Shown here one piece after another: positions 1 to 8,180 of a stretch of DNA of 36,113 bases. Where the stretch lies: assembly GCA_937995735.1 (NCBI GenBank), contig CALKIZ010000102.1:1-36113 (forward strand). The letters run 5' to 3'. The notes beneath the pieces were generated by a model that saw nothing but the letters and a program-made list of their open reading frames with translations, was not told the origin of the DNA and did not search any database. This DNA is from an uncultured Neomegalonema sp. GTDB lineage: Bacteria > Pseudomonadota > Alphaproteobacteria > Rhodobacterales > Rhodobacteraceae. Every line of letters begins with the position of its first letter. The first letter of the stretch is position 1. The position numbers and the translations under genes are program-made.

Positions 1-75
1 CCCCGGCTCGTTAAGCCGTTCAACCGCCTCAGCCTTATACTCCGGCGTGAAATTCCGTCGCTTCGTCGTTCCCAT
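1..75 (-). CDS. IS3-family transposase OrfA, N-terminal fragment (partial)
   Basis: The minus strand has an ATG at 75-73, preceded by a GGAGG ribosome-binding site (81-90 region, GGAGGGCGACGGGA before the ATG). It encodes a start of the type MGTTKRRNFTPEYKAEAVER and continues open to the window edge. The basic N terminus followed by an F-T/S-P-E-(Y/F)-K-A-E-A-V motif is the usual beginning of the helix-turn-helix OrfA protein of IS3-family elements, which binds the terminal repeats. Only 25 codons are visible, so intactness and subgroup cannot be judged. Confidence 0.65.
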   Translation of the reverse strand, partial: MGTTKRRNFTPEYKAEAVERLNEPG

Positions 76-139
76 TCCCGTCGCCCTCCAGATGCTCTTT
101 CTAATTTAGCACCCGGTCCGGAAATTGGGGATAGGCTCA
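1..139 (-). mobile_element. IS3-family insertion sequence, 5' end, cut by the window edge
   Basis: Reading the minus strand, an element appears to begin at 139 with a TG-starting terminus (TGAGCCTATCCCC, then CGGACCGGGTGCTAAATT). A transposase reading frame follows from 75 and runs off the window. The boundary is placed here because the reading frame of another IS3-type OrfB (108-276) stops resembling its family just before this point. The element therefore seems to have inserted into that older copy. The opposite end and any target duplication are outside the window, so the exact boundary is inferred. Confidence 0.6.
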
Positions 140-276
140 AACTGCTTGTCGACAATTTCCATGAACTTAAGGTTCCCGACGCTTTCACCAACAAACTGAT
201 AGTACAGGATGGAACGGCTCAGGCGCAGCAAAGCACATTGCCGGCACTGGCTGAGTTTGTGATCAGCGCTCACCAT
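106..276 (-). pseudogene. IS3-family transposase OrfB, truncated after about 45 residues
   Basis: The frame opens at ATG 276-274, overlapping the end of the preceding OrfA remnant as is usual for IS3 elements. It reads like the start of OrfB: MVSADHKLSQCRQCALLRLS, a SRSILYYQ segment, then LKFMEIVDKQF. After DKQF the expected continuation toward the DDE catalytic core is lost and the frame stops at 108-106. The break coincides with the proposed end of a second IS at 139. An intact OrfB is about 280 residues, so this copy cannot be catalytic. Confidence 0.7.
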
Positions 277-600
277 TTTTTGCCTCGCGTCCCGAGCAGT
301 TGAACCGAGGCATCCGCTAAAAAATCCCGTTCCACCACCAACTGACCGATCTTCAAATGAAGCTTGTCGATCTCGGCCTCTGACGCGCGGACATCATCGG
401 ATTTGCCGCGTTCGAAGGAGCTGGACATGTTAGAAATCGTTACGCGCTTCCAAGTGCTGATCATGTTCGGGTGAACGCCTTACTTCTTCGACAGCTAAGG
501 CGGTGTCATCTCCTCACGGATTGCCTCCAACGCAACCTTGGCTTTAAACTCTGGTGAGTGGTTCTTTCTCCTAGCCGTTCTGGATCGTCTCTTTCATCAT
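270..600 (-). pseudogene. IS3-family transposase OrfA, decayed (frameshift and two in-frame stops)
   Basis: The original start is probably ATG 600-598 (MKETIQN). A +1 shift near 570-575 moves the homologous frame to RRKNHSPEFKAKVALEAIRE. That frame is broken by a TAG at 497-495 and a TAA at 482-480, then resumes as GVHPNMISTWKR and ends with EIDKLHLKIGQLVVERDFL, the typical OrfA C-terminal leucine-rich segment. The complete order of OrfA motifs over about 110 codons identifies the family. The three lesions show it is dead. It lies just downstream of the gamma-glutamyltransferase stop codon, and its upstream terminal repeat is probably the AAATTGGACCA-containing stretch around 615-645. Confidence 0.8.
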
Positions 601-666
601 GCGATCCACCTTAAACACTGGTCCAATTTAAAATTCCACTCCGCATTATCTCACACAAAAAACAGG

Positions 667-2286
667 TCACCAGCCCAACGCAACACCGTCTTTGCGGGGG
701 TCGGAGCCTCCAACGAGGCAACCATTTGCATGGTCGAGCACAATCATCTGACCACCGCCGATAGGACCTATATCGCGGTTGATCGTATGACCCATGACAT
801 GAAGCTGTTCAACGACCTCAGAAGCATAACCGCGCTCGACATCGAGTTTGCCGTCTTGCGGAAAACACCGTGCGCCATCCATCACTTCTTGCGGGTCCAT
901 TCCGTAATCAAGCAGGTTCGAGATTGCGCGGGCATGGCCGCAGGACTGATACTGACCGCCCATCACACCGAATGTCGCCAACGGTGTCTCTCCGTTTGAG
1001 AGCATCGCGGGGATGATTGTGTGCATCGGGCGGTTGCCGCCTTTCAACTCGTTCGGGTGGCCTTCGACCAGCGAGAACCCGCCGCCTCGGTTCTGGAAAT
1101 TAATGCCGTATTTCGTTGAGGCCAAGCCGCCGCCGAACGCATGGAAGACCGAGTAGATCAGCGACACAGCCATACGGTCTTTATCAACGACCGTGATATA
1201 AATCGTGTCCCGATGTGGCGCTCCATTCGGGCCAAGCGCATGGAGTTTATCCATCTCACCCAACAAGTCAGGCCGCATCCGCGCGGGATCAATTTGACTA
1301 CGCATGGTGTCTACGGTTGCATTGGACAGCATATGCTCAAGACGCTCTGCTGCGCCTGACGTATCGGCATCCGCAATCAGGTTATTACGCGCGTGATACG
1401 CCAGCCGCGAAGTTTCAGCCTCCAGATGAGCGCGCTCGGCACCGAACGGATCAAGCGAGCCAAGGTCAAAGCCCGCGAGGATCTTTGCCATCAAAATTGC
1501 GGTCGCGCCTTGGCCATTCGGGGGCAGCTCCCACAAGGTCGTACCGCGATAATCGCCGGAGATCGGTTCGACCCAATCACAAGCCGTCTTCGCGAAATCG
1601 TCCAGCGTATGCACGCCGCCCAGCGCATTGAGCGAAGTCACTATGTCTTCGGCGACCGGCCCTTCATAAAATCCGGCGCGGCCATGTTTGGCGATCAGCT
1701 CCAGCGCATCAGCTTTGGCTGGATAGGCAAAACGCTCTCCGGCTTTTGGCGCGCGGTCATTGAGGAGGAAATGCTGGCGCGCCGCACCGCTGAGTTTACC
1801 AACGCCTTCATTGGCCCAATCATAAGCCGCTTTCGGAGCTACAGGATGGCCTTCGCGTGCAAGCCTAATCGAGGGCGCAAGGACTTGATCCCATCCGCGC
1901 GTCCCGTGATCCCGCAGCAGCGTATCGAAAGCATCAATCGCCCCCGGCACACTGACCGCATGAGGGCTGTCGAGCGGGATCGTCTCATGCCCTTGTGCGC
2001 GCAGCATCGCGGCATTCAGCGCGGCAGGCGCGCGGCCCGACCCGTTCAAACCACGCGGTTTGCTCTCTCCAGGTTTCCAGACCAGCGCGAACATATCGCC
2101 GCCAATTCCGGTCATTGCCGGTTCCAGTAGCCCAAGCATCAACGCCGCCGTTGCCGCCGCATCAATGGCATTCCCGCCCTCGCGCAGCACATTGACGGCT
2201 TCTTGCGCGGCAAAAGGATGCGACGTCGCGCACATGCCATTGGCGGCATAGACCGTTGACCGACCGGGCAGATGAAAATCACGCAT
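667..2286 (-). CDS. Gamma-glutamyltransferase family protein (Ntn hydrolase)
   Basis: This 539-residue protein spans the whole GGT family: an N-terminal SHPFAAQEAVNVLREGGNAIDAAATA block, GIGGDMF, and a C terminus ending in GGSDPRKDGVALGW. GGTs self-cleave at a conserved Thr that becomes the N-terminal nucleophile, and transfer or hydrolyse gamma-glutamyl groups such as that of glutathione. By position that residue is T361, in the segment HRDTIYITVVDKDRMAVS; a GGG segment follows near 380. I see no clear signal peptide, unlike periplasmic E. coli Ggt, so a cytoplasmic acylase-like role is possible. GGAG precedes the ATG by about 8 bases. Substrate is not predictable, because the family includes glutaryl-7-ACA acylases. 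Confidence 0.88.
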   Translation of the reverse strand: MRDFHLPGRSTVYAANGMCATSHPFAAQEAVNVLREGGNAIDAAATAALMLGLLEPAMTGIGGDMFALVWKPGESKPRGLNGSGRAPAALNAAMLRAQGHETIPLDSPHAVSVPGAIDAFDTLLRDHGTRGWDQVLAPSIRLAREGHPVAPKAAYDWANEGVGKLSGAARQHFLLNDRAPKAGERFAYPAKADALELIAKHGRAGFYEGPVAEDIVTSLNALGGVHTLDDFAKTACDWVEPISGDYRGTTLWELPPNGQGATAILMAKILAGFDLGSLDPFGAERAHLEAETSRLAYHARNNLIADADTSGAAERLEHMLSNATVDTMRSQIDPARMRPDLLGEMDKLHALGPNGAPHRDTIYITVVDKDRMAVSLIYSVFHAFGGGLASTKYGINFQNRGGGFSLVEGHPNELKGGNRPMHTIIPAMLSNGETPLATFGVMGGQYQSCGHARAISNLLDYGMDPQEVMDGARCFPQDGKLDVERGYASEVVEQLHVMGHTINRDIGPIGGGQMIVLDHANGCLVGGSDPRKDGVALGW

Positions 2287-2349
2287 GGGAATCTCCGAAA
2301 GGTTCGGATGAGGTGTAGACCGATTAGAGGCGGCGGCAAAGCCTGACGC

Positions 2350-2706
2350 TTATTCGTTATCGGCCAGCTTTATGAGTTTTCGGTTGAAGATGCGCAAGGT
2401 CATGCGCAGATCAGACCCGCGCTTGAGTACGCGGCCATCCGAAGCCACAATGCTGTACGCACCTTGCTTTGCGGCATTTTTCGGCCTTTTTTCAATGCGA
2501 TACGCTGGGGTTTCCCCCATGCGCCGGAACACCGAGAAGGTCGCAACATCACGGCCCATATCAATGGCATAATCCCGCCATTCACCGGCGGCGACCAACT
2601 GTCCGTAGATTGATAAAATCGCAGCCAGCTCTTTGCGGTGAAAGGTTACCTGCTCAAAAGCCGGTGCGCCGCGCTGCGGAAAGGGTATGACATTCGTGCT
2701 TTCCAT
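2350..2706 (-). CDS. DUF2794 domain-containing protein
   Basis: The frame can be opened back to 2880, but the first 58 codons have unremarkable, low-quality composition. The conserved protein begins at the ATG at 2706 (MESTNVIPFPQRG), giving 118 residues, the usual size for DUF2794 proteins of Alphaproteobacteria. Visible family features are the NVIPFP start, the F-x-R-K-E-L-x-x-I-L-x-x-Y-G segment, the WRDYAID stretch and the basic ending. Function is unknown. No strong Shine-Dalgarno is seen before this start. The gene lies 63 bases upstream of the gamma-glutamyltransferase on the same strand and could be co-transcribed with it. Confidence 0.75.
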   Translation of the reverse strand: MESTNVIPFPQRGAPAFEQVTFHRKELAAILSIYGQLVAAGEWRDYAIDMGRDVATFSVFRRMGETPAYRIEKRPKNAAKQGAYSIVASDGRVLKRGSDLRMTLRIFNRKLIKLADNE

Positions 2707-3203
2707 AAGCCGATAGTGATCCGCGAAAGGACGATTGGCAAGGGATGATTGGGGAATGAAAAATCCAAAACGCGACTGATCTAATATTACAGTGACGTTT
2801 TGGTTGAGCTGTATCGTTTGTGATGTGCTTTGGCGGCGCTGGCTTGATATTTTACGTCGCCAGAATGGCCAAGCGAACACGAATACCGTGTTGGCAATAC
2901 CTTTTGGTTAAGTGAGGCAGCATATCGAACACGTCCTGCTTCACCCTATTTGTGTATCAACAATCAATGGTTCGCCATTTTGTGCGAACATCTCATAAAA
3001 GATAAGCAACTCGCCAAGCAGAAGCAGTGCCCAGTTACCTAATCACAATCTTTATAAATCTGGTCGATGATCTCAGAAAAAAGTAGTAATATAAATGGAC
3101 TCGGATTCATTTGCAGAATTCATTAGATGGCTTCAACCTTAACGGTATCAGTCTGGAAAAATATCTGAGGGGTGGTCAAAATTTTAGACCAAGCCTTTAG
3201 CAA
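2707..3203. other. Gene-poor AT-rich stretch with possible gene debris
   Basis: No convincing complete gene is seen in these roughly 500 bases. The minus-strand frame at 2941-3042 is open for 34 codons (a segment reading GELLIFYEMFAQNGEPL) but lacks a start codon, so it may be a fragment of a lost gene. The left part must contain the promoter of the DUF2794 gene. A near-palindrome at 3173-3191 is listed separately. The composition is visibly richer in A and T than the core genes, which fits a recently acquired or degrading segment. Confidence 0.5.
3173..3191. terminator. Near-palindrome TGGTC-n9-GACCA, possible hairpin
   Basis: TGGTC and GACCA flank AAAATTTTA, giving a stem of eight pairs with one mismatch. 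It lies 13 bases beyond the stop codon of the minus-strand small ORF (3204-3368), where a transcription terminator could sit. There is no clear T-tract on either side, so it might equally be an operator or an IS-end relic. Confidence 0.3.
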
Positions 3204-3368
3204 TTATCCAACAGCTCGAATTCTTTGGGTCAATCGTTCACGCAGATTTTCCGGCAGTTGATCTACCGAGGCTTGTGCTTCACGAATGCACTTATTGAGT
3301 TCTGATTGACTTCCCGAGTTCATAGCGAATTCCAACGTTTTTGCTTTGCGGTCAGAATCTTGTGCCAT
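3204..3368 (-). CDS. Small unrecognised protein, 54 residues, divergent from the antiviral deaminase
   Basis: The ATG at 3368-3366 opens a 55-codon frame to TAA at 3206-3204. The product begins MAQDSDRKAKTLEF, contains ELNKCIREAQASVDQLPENL and ends RERLTQRIRAVG. It is highly charged, probably all helical, and has no membrane segment or signal peptide. A GGGGA stretch lies about 10 bases before the ATG. I do not recognise a family. The start faces away from the deaminase gene at 3497 across a 128-base AT-rich spacer. It could be a regulator or antitoxin-like partner, an independent small gene, or a chance frame; the protein-like composition and complete start and stop favour a real gene only moderately. 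Confidence 0.45.
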   Translation of the reverse strand: MAQDSDRKAKTLEFAMNSGSQSELNKCIREAQASVDQLPENLRERLTQRIRAVG

Positions 3369-3439
3369 TAACTTGCATCCCCGAGTTAATTGTTGTGAAG
3401 TGTTTTTAACCTATTTTATTAACAAAAGGTTAACACGGT

Positions 3440-3466
3440 TTACTGATTATTCAAATGATTCAGTAA
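3440..3466. promoter_or_regulatory. Inverted repeat TTACTGA-n13-TCAGTAA upstream of the deaminase
   Basis: The arms TTACTGA (3440-3446) and TCAGTAA (3460-3466) are exact reverse complements with a 13-base centre. They lie 30-57 bases before the proposed ATG of the deaminase gene, in an AT-rich spacer between two divergent genes. This could be an operator or a 5'-leader stem-loop. No protein can be assigned to it. Confidence 0.35.
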
Positions 3467-3496
3467 GTTATCCCCAGATTTTTATTGTTGGTATCC

Positions 3497-4996
3497 ATGC
3501 AGATTTCGATCCAAAACTCCCTAGTATTCGGTCTCGTTGGTCCGATTGGTGTCGATATGGATGCCGTTCAAGATAGCATCAAAGATGCCTTGCTACCGAT
3601 TGGATATAGCGTCGAAATTATTCACATCAGTAATTTGCTCGAGGAATTGTTTGATGTTGAAAAGTTGGAAAAAACGATTTTGAAACGGAAAGATATTCGT
3701 CATTTTTCTACTGAAGCTGACAAAAAGATTGCCGTTGCAAATGAGATTTGCGCAATCGCTAAAACGCCTGATGCTCTAGCTCAGTTAGCAATTAGAGCGA
3801 TCCGCCAGATAAAAACTGAAAAGGAAAATACTTCAAAAACTGTTTTTATTATCAGGCAACTGAAGCGTCCAGATGAAATAAAGCTGCTAAGGCAGGTTTA
3901 TGGAAAACATTTTGTACAAATATCCGCTACCGCAAAAAAGGAAGCCCGAATTTCTAGCATCGCCAATAAACTTGCCACTGTTCCCTCAATCAAACCCGGC
4001 AGAGATGCGGAGGATCACGCTCGACGCATTGTCGATGTTGACGAATTCGAGAAGTCTGAAGACTTTGGCCAACGAATTGAGGATGTGTACCATTTGGCAG
4101 ATTTCTTTGTTCAGGTAGACGACATCCTAGGCAGTCGCGAGGATATCTCTCGGATAATTAATGCCTTCATGGGCCGGAACGATGTCGGTCCCACAATCGA
4201 CGAGTATGGATCATACTTCGCTACAGCAGCATCAATTCGTTCTGTTGATTTATCTCGCCAAGTGGGATCTGCGATCTTTGGAAATGATGGTTCGCTAATC
4301 TCCGTCGGCTGCAATGAAGTCCCTAAAGCTGGTGGCGGCAGTTACTGGGATGACATGCGCGAAAAATTCAGAGACGTCGATCTTAAAACTGAAAACAACC
4401 GCAACGAAATAAACAGAATAATATACGATGTTGTTGAGCGCGTTTTCTCCTTTGATTTTATCAAGTCACATCGTTCACCCTCTAAAATAGAAGAGCGTAA
4501 ACGTGAGCTGTCTGAGGGATTGCGGGAGTCTCTCCTAGGTGACCTAACCGAGTACGGTCGTATGACGCACGCCGAGATGTCGGCTATCTGCGAGGCCGCT
4601 AGAAACGGCCTCAAAATTCAAGATGCCACGATGTACGTTACAACTTTTCCCTGCCATAACTGCTCAAAACATATCATCGCTTCGGGAATAAAGCGCGTTG
4701 TCTACATTGAGCCATACCCAAAAAGCAAAGCTGGCGATTTGCACAGTGATGCTCTGACAATTGACGGTAGTTCAGATAAGAAAGTTTCATTCGAGCACTT
4801 TGTCGGGATTTCTCCGAAGCGCTATCGGGATATCTTCCAAAGATCGCAGAAAAGAAGGGATAAATCTGGTCAATTGAAAGTTTGGTATTCGGGCGAGCCA
4901 GTTCCTCAAATTCCCGATCCGATTGATACAACGGATGCGCAAGAGGCACTTGTCATCACCGAAAAGCTCGCCGAGTGGTTTCAGCCACCGCTGTAG
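3497..4996 (+). CDS. avcD: AvcD-type anti-phage dCTP/dCMP deaminase (N-terminal nucleotide-binding-like domain plus deaminase)
   Basis: The 499-residue protein has two parts. The N-terminal half resembles a P-loop kinase fold, with a glycine-rich FGLVGPIGVD stretch (residues 11-20) in place of a canonical GKS/T loop. The C-terminal half carries deoxycytidylate-deaminase zinc motifs: H358-A-E360 (HAEMSAICEAARNG) and P-C386-H-N-C389. This architecture and length match the AvcD/dCTP deaminase defence family, which drains deoxycytidine nucleotides during phage infection. A TTG at 3485 is in frame, but ATG 3497 is preferred; neither has a strong ribosome-binding site. Surroundings are IS remnants, a recombinase fragment and a tRNA, typical of a defence island. 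A housekeeping dCMP deaminase would be about 150-180 residues and lack the N-terminal domain. Confidence 0.85.
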   Translation: MQISIQNSLVFGLVGPIGVDMDAVQDSIKDALLPIGYSVEIIHISNLLEELFDVEKLEKTILKRKDIRHFSTEADKKIAVANEICAIAKTPDALAQLAIRAIRQIKTEKENTSKTVFIIRQLKRPDEIKLLRQVYGKHFVQISATAKKEARISSIANKLATVPSIKPGRDAEDHARRIVDVDEFEKSEDFGQRIEDVYHLADFFVQVDDILGSREDISRIINAFMGRNDVGPTIDEYGSYFATAASIRSVDLSRQVGSAIFGNDGSLISVGCNEVPKAGGGSYWDDMREKFRDVDLKTENNRNEINRIIYDVVERVFSFDFIKSHRSPSKIEERKRELSEGLRESLLGDLTEYGRMTHAEMSAICEAARNGLKIQDATMYVTTFPCHNCSKHIIASGIKRVVYIEPYPKSKAGDLHSDALTIDGSSDKKVSFEHFVGISPKRYRDIFQRSQKRRDKSGQLKVWYSGEPVPQIPDPIDTTDAQEALVITEKLAEWFQPPL

Positions 4997-5016
4997 ACTA
5001 TCTCCACGCTCCAAAA

Positions 5017-5121
5017 TCATATATTCAGTGCGCGATAGATTAAGGCTCCACCAACGCCCAGCTCCTTGGCAATCGCAGTCGCGCCCGTTCCCAAGCTCCC
5101 CATCACCTCTTTTTCCCCTAT
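5017..5121 (-). pseudogene. Serine recombinase (resolvase/invertase) C-terminal fragment
   Basis: On the minus strand a 34-codon frame between stop codons reads IGEKEVMGSLGTGATAIAKE and then LGVGGALIYRALNI. G-A-T-A-I-A-K-x-L-G-V-G-x-x-x-(I/V)-Y-R-A-L is the characteristic DNA-binding helix-turn-helix at the end of Tn3-type resolvases and invertases. There is no start codon, and no catalytic serine domain is visible upstream, so this is the leftover tail of a gene. A stretch just upstream (VFEDWAYVKKRYNKYGL, about 5128-5199, another frame) is also protein-like but unidentified. The fragment lies between the deaminase and tRNA-Gly, consistent with past mobility of the island. Confidence 0.6.
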
Positions 5122-5287
5122 TCATCCTACAATTCGACGGGCACACGTAAGCCGTACTTATTGTAGCGCTTTTTAACGTAAGCCCAATCTTCAAATACGC
5201 CTTACCTCACCCTAATCGAGTAGCAGATTTGTATTCCAAGAAATATTTTTCAAAGACTTTAAGCCATTTCAATGACTTAAAAGAATT

Positions 5288-5362
<75 letters not shown>

Positions 5363-5441
5363 TCATGACCTCGTGTGGTCGGCGTAGGCAGGCATCTATA
5401 CGGATTCGCGGGCGCTTTGCAACACGTTTCCTGAACATGGT

Positions 5442-6161
5442 TTACGAGATCTTTTCTTCGTTCAACGCACGCCATTTCGGGGCGTCGCCCAGCATATCAA
5501 TAAACGCCTCATGTGCTTGCTTTTCCTGCTCAGTTAATAAGACAGGCCGCAGCTTTCCGCGCGCTTTCGCTGGTGCGCTGCTATCAACTGAAACGGTATC
5601 CCCGATGGCACTTTTTCGTGCGACATCCAGTGAAAACCCGCCCTGCCGTCCGCCAATCAGCTCGATATAGACATCGGCGAGCAGTTCCGAATCGAGCAAA
5701 GCACCGTGTTTAACCCGTTTCGCACTATCGATTCGGAATCGGCGGCATAGCGCATCAAGGCTGTTTTGCGCGCCGGGAAAGCGATTGCGGGCCATATCCA
5801 GCGTATCAATGACCCGATTAAACTGAATTCGAGCTTTATTCACACGCTCCAATTCAAAGTTGAGAAACTTCACATCGAATTTAGCGTTGTGAATCACCAG
5901 CGTTCCGGTTCCGATGAAATCCACAAAATCTTGTGCGATAGTCTCGAATACCGGCTTATCTGCCAAAAAAGCCTCGGTGATTCCGTGAATCGCTTCGGCT
6001 TCCGCAGGCATTGGCCGCTTAGGGTTTATGTACTGGTGATACGTGCGCCCCGTCGGAATGTGATTGATCAATTCCAGCGCGCCTATTTCAACGATCCGGT
6101 GCTCTCCAGGCTCAAGACCTGTTGTTTCGGTATCCAACACCAATTCGCGAATATCGCTCAT
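5442..6161 (-). CDS. dnaQ: DNA polymerase III subunit epsilon (3'-5' proofreading exonuclease)
   Basis: The 239-residue protein starts with the DEDDh exonuclease ExoI motif, [12 protein letters not shown] (D10 and E12). ExoII is in the [14 protein letters not shown] region, and the ExoIII His-Asp pair is in [20 protein letters not shown]. It excises mismatched nucleotides as part of the polymerase III core. Its ATG overlaps the coaE stop by 4 bp (ATGA), so it is translated as the last gene of the ppsR-maf-aroE-coaE-dnaQ operon. In Caulobacter and many relatives secB follows or flanks this gene; here tRNA-Gly and an accessory island follow instead. Confidence 0.95.
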   Translation of the reverse strand: MSDIRELVLDTETTGLEPGEHRIVEIGALELINHIPTGRTYHQYINPKRPMPAEAEAIHGITEAFLADKPVFETIAQDFVDFIGTGTLVIHNAKFDVKFLNFELERVNKARIQFNRVIDTLDMARNRFPGAQNSLDALCRRFRIDSAKRVKHGALLDSELLADVYIELIGGRQGGFSLDVARKSAIGDTVSVDSSAPAKARGKLRPVLLTEQEKQAHEAFIDMLGDAPKWRALNEEKIS

Positions 6162-6751
6162 GCTTCGGCTTCCTTACGCAGCATTGAGACAACGATCCCA
6201 ACTGACATTCGCGCAGCATCCGGTCCCGCACTCGTATCAATAACAAAATCTGCACGTTCACGCTTTTCAGCATCAGGCAGTTGCTTCGCCAAGATCGCCT
6301 CGAAGCGTTCCTCGGTCATATCTTCGCGTGCCAGAACTCTGGCGCGTTGAACCTCTGGTGGAGCAGTGACCACAACGACCTTATGAACACTCTTTTCACC
6401 GCCCGTTTCAAACAGCAGTGGAATATCGAGCAGGACGATGGATGCTTCAAGGTTATCAGAAAAAAAATCGCGGCGACTGTTTTTCAGTAGTGGGTGAACA
6501 GCTTCTTCGATTTTCAACAACAACGTATCATCTTGAAATACCGCCTGACGCAGCACCTCACGGTCGACTGCACCGTCGATAATCGCACCCGGAACCAAAG
6601 CACCAATCGGTTCGACCGCTGCGCCGCCTTTGGCATAAAGTGCGTGAACAGCTGCATCCGCATCATAGACCGGAATGCCCTCTTCCGTGAACATCGCGGC
6701 GGTAGTTGATTTTCCCATACCAATGGAGCCGGTAAGCCCAATCACGATCAT
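6158..6751 (-). CDS. coaE: Dephospho-CoA kinase
   Basis: The 197-residue protein begins [20 protein letters not shown], a canonical P-loop, and continues with the family sequence [14 protein letters not shown] and a [15 protein letters not shown] segment. It catalyses the last step of coenzyme A synthesis, ATP-dependent phosphorylation of the 3'-hydroxyl of dephospho-CoA, in the cytoplasm. It overlaps both neighbours by 4 bp (aroE upstream, dnaQ downstream), consistent with translational coupling. Length is normal for the family and no lesion is seen. Confidence 0.95.
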   Translation of the reverse strand: MIVIGLTGSIGMGKSTTAAMFTEEGIPVYDADAAVHALYAKGGAAVEPIGALVPGAIIDGAVDREVLRQAVFQDDTLLLKIEEAVHPLLKNSRRDFFSDNLEASIVLLDIPLLFETGGEKSVHKVVVVTAPPEVQRARVLAREDMTEERFEAILAKQLPDAEKRERADFVIDTSAGPDAARMSVGIVVSMLRKEAEA

Positions 6752-7590
6752 GACGATGCGCCCAATACGGCATGCCGCAAATCATCATCAACTTCTGGCT
6801 CACGTCCAAACCATGCGGCAAAACCGGGACGTGCTTGATGCAGAAGCATTCCAAGACCATCGACAGTTTGCGCGCCTTTGGCCCGAGCCAGCTTCAGAAA
6901 AGGCGTATCAAGCGGCGCATAAACGGCATCAGTTGCTAATGCGCCCTCCCCCATCGCGTCCAGTGTCAACGATAACGGCGGACCGCCTTCCATACCCATA
7001 CTCGTCGTATTCACCACCAACGTCGCGCCGTCGATAGACGCCTCCGCTTCGGTCCAATCCACAACAGAGATCGCGCCGCCAAGCTCATCCGCAATGGCTT
7101 GCGCTTTTTCCCGTGTGCGATTGGTCAGGCGCAGCTCCGGCACACCGGCATCTAACAACGCGGCAACAATCGCACGCGATGCCCCGCCCGCACCCAGCAC
7201 GCTCGCCGGACCACTCTCAGCGGACCAGTTCGGGCTACCCGCACGAAGGTTTTCGATAAACCCGAAACCATCCGTGTTATCCGCGATGATCCCGCGATCT
7301 GCGTCAAAGATAATCGTATTCGCCGCGCGCAGCCGTTTCGCACTGTCTGTGACTTCATCAGCAACCGCAAAAGCCGTCATCTTATGAGGAATCGTCACGT
7401 TTCCACCGGCGAATCCTACCTTCCCGAGCATCCGCAACGCGCCTTCAAAATCTTCCGGCGCGATAGGCAAAGGCAGATAGTGACCCGCGATGCCATACCG
7501 CTTGAGCCAATGACCATGAAGCACCGGCGATTTCGTATGTCCGATAGGCCATCCAGCAACAAAAGCCATTGGTGCAACGCTGTGACTCAT
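6748..7590 (-). CDS. aroE: Shikimate 5-dehydrogenase
   Basis: The 280-residue protein has the shikimate-binding segment [13 protein letters not shown] and the catalytic-lysine motif NVTIPHK. The NADP-binding glycine loop is [11 protein letters not shown], and the C-terminal [18 protein letters not shown] helix is present. It reduces 3-dehydroshikimate to shikimate in aromatic amino acid synthesis. In the first motif the usual H-S-x-S-P is H-T-K-S-P, a conservative Ser to Thr change. It overlaps maf upstream and coaE downstream by 4 bp each. Confidence 0.95.
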   Translation of the reverse strand: MSHSVAPMAFVAGWPIGHTKSPVLHGHWLKRYGIAGHYLPLPIAPEDFEGALRMLGKVGFAGGNVTIPHKMTAFAVADEVTDSAKRLRAANTIIFDADRGIIADNTDGFGFIENLRAGSPNWSAESGPASVLGAGGASRAIVAALLDAGVPELRLTNRTREKAQAIADELGGAISVVDWTEAEASIDGATLVVNTTSMGMEGGPPLSLTLDAMGEGALATDAVYAPLDTPFLKLARAKGAQTVDGLGMLLHQARPGFAAWFGREPEVDDDLRHAVLGASS

Positions 7591-8180
7591 TCCGTTAATA
7601 CTCCTTCGCGGCGCAATCCCTTCAGGACACCAATCATCGGCAATCCAAGGATCGAAAAGTAATCACCTTCGATGGACTCAAACAACTGCGCCCCGCGTCC
7701 TTCGATCTGATAACCGCCAACAGACCAAAGCACTGCATCGCCAGCTTCATCAAGATACTCGTCTAAAAACGCATCCGAGAAAGTGCGCATCGTCAACACC
7801 GCCGACGCTTCACCCCGCCAACAAACCACATCATCACGTACTATTGTTGCTGCGCTGATCAGTTGATGCGTATGACCCCGCAAGCGCAGCATGTGTTGGC
7901 GCGCCTCAGCCAAATCGCGTGGTTTATCGAAAATCTCTCTATCAAACCGCAGCACCTGATCAGCCCCGAGTACCAAACGCCCCGGCATTCGCGACGCAAC
8001 TTCTCGGGCTTTTTCTTCTGCCAAAGCCTCAGCAAGTTTATCCACTGTTTTCCCCGCTTCGCGAAAAGCGGCCTTCAAAACATCTTCATCAACGGTCGAC
8101 GGCATCACATCCACAGGGACACCGGCATCGCGCAATATCTTCGCGCGGGTTTCACTGGCAGACGCAAGAATAAGGGTCAC
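7587..8180 (-). CDS. maf: Maf family nucleoside triphosphate pyrophosphatase
   Basis: The 197-residue protein opens with LILASASETRAKILRDAGV, the Maf substrate-binding signature (usually S-x-S-P-R-R; here SASETRA). It contains VLGADQVLRFD with the catalytic acidic residue and ends with YFSILGLPMIGVLKGLR. Maf proteins hydrolyse non-canonical or modified nucleoside triphosphates to monophosphates and have been linked to septum inhibition. The missing second arginine in the first motif places it nearer the YceF-like subgroup than the dTTPase group, but substrate cannot be fixed. It overlaps ppsR and aroE by 4 bp each. Confidence 0.92.
   Translation of the reverse strand: MTLILASASETRAKILRDAGVPVDVMPSTVDEDVLKAAFREAGKTVDKLAEALAEEKAREVASRMPGRLVLGADQVLRFDREIFDKPRDLAEARQHMLRLRGHTHQLISAATIVRDDVVCWRGEASAVLTMRTFSDAFLDEYLDEAGDAVLWSVGGYQIEGRGAQLFESIEGDYFSILGLPMIGVLKGLRREGVLTE

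Noticed and set aside
1393-2130. 245-codon plus-strand frame over the gamma-glutamyltransferase
   Set aside because: It is antisense shadow of a well-supported gene, with basic low-quality composition.
3468-3476. TTATCCCCA as a DnaA box before the deaminase
   Set aside because: It is a single word with one mismatch and no supporting origin features; chance is adequate.
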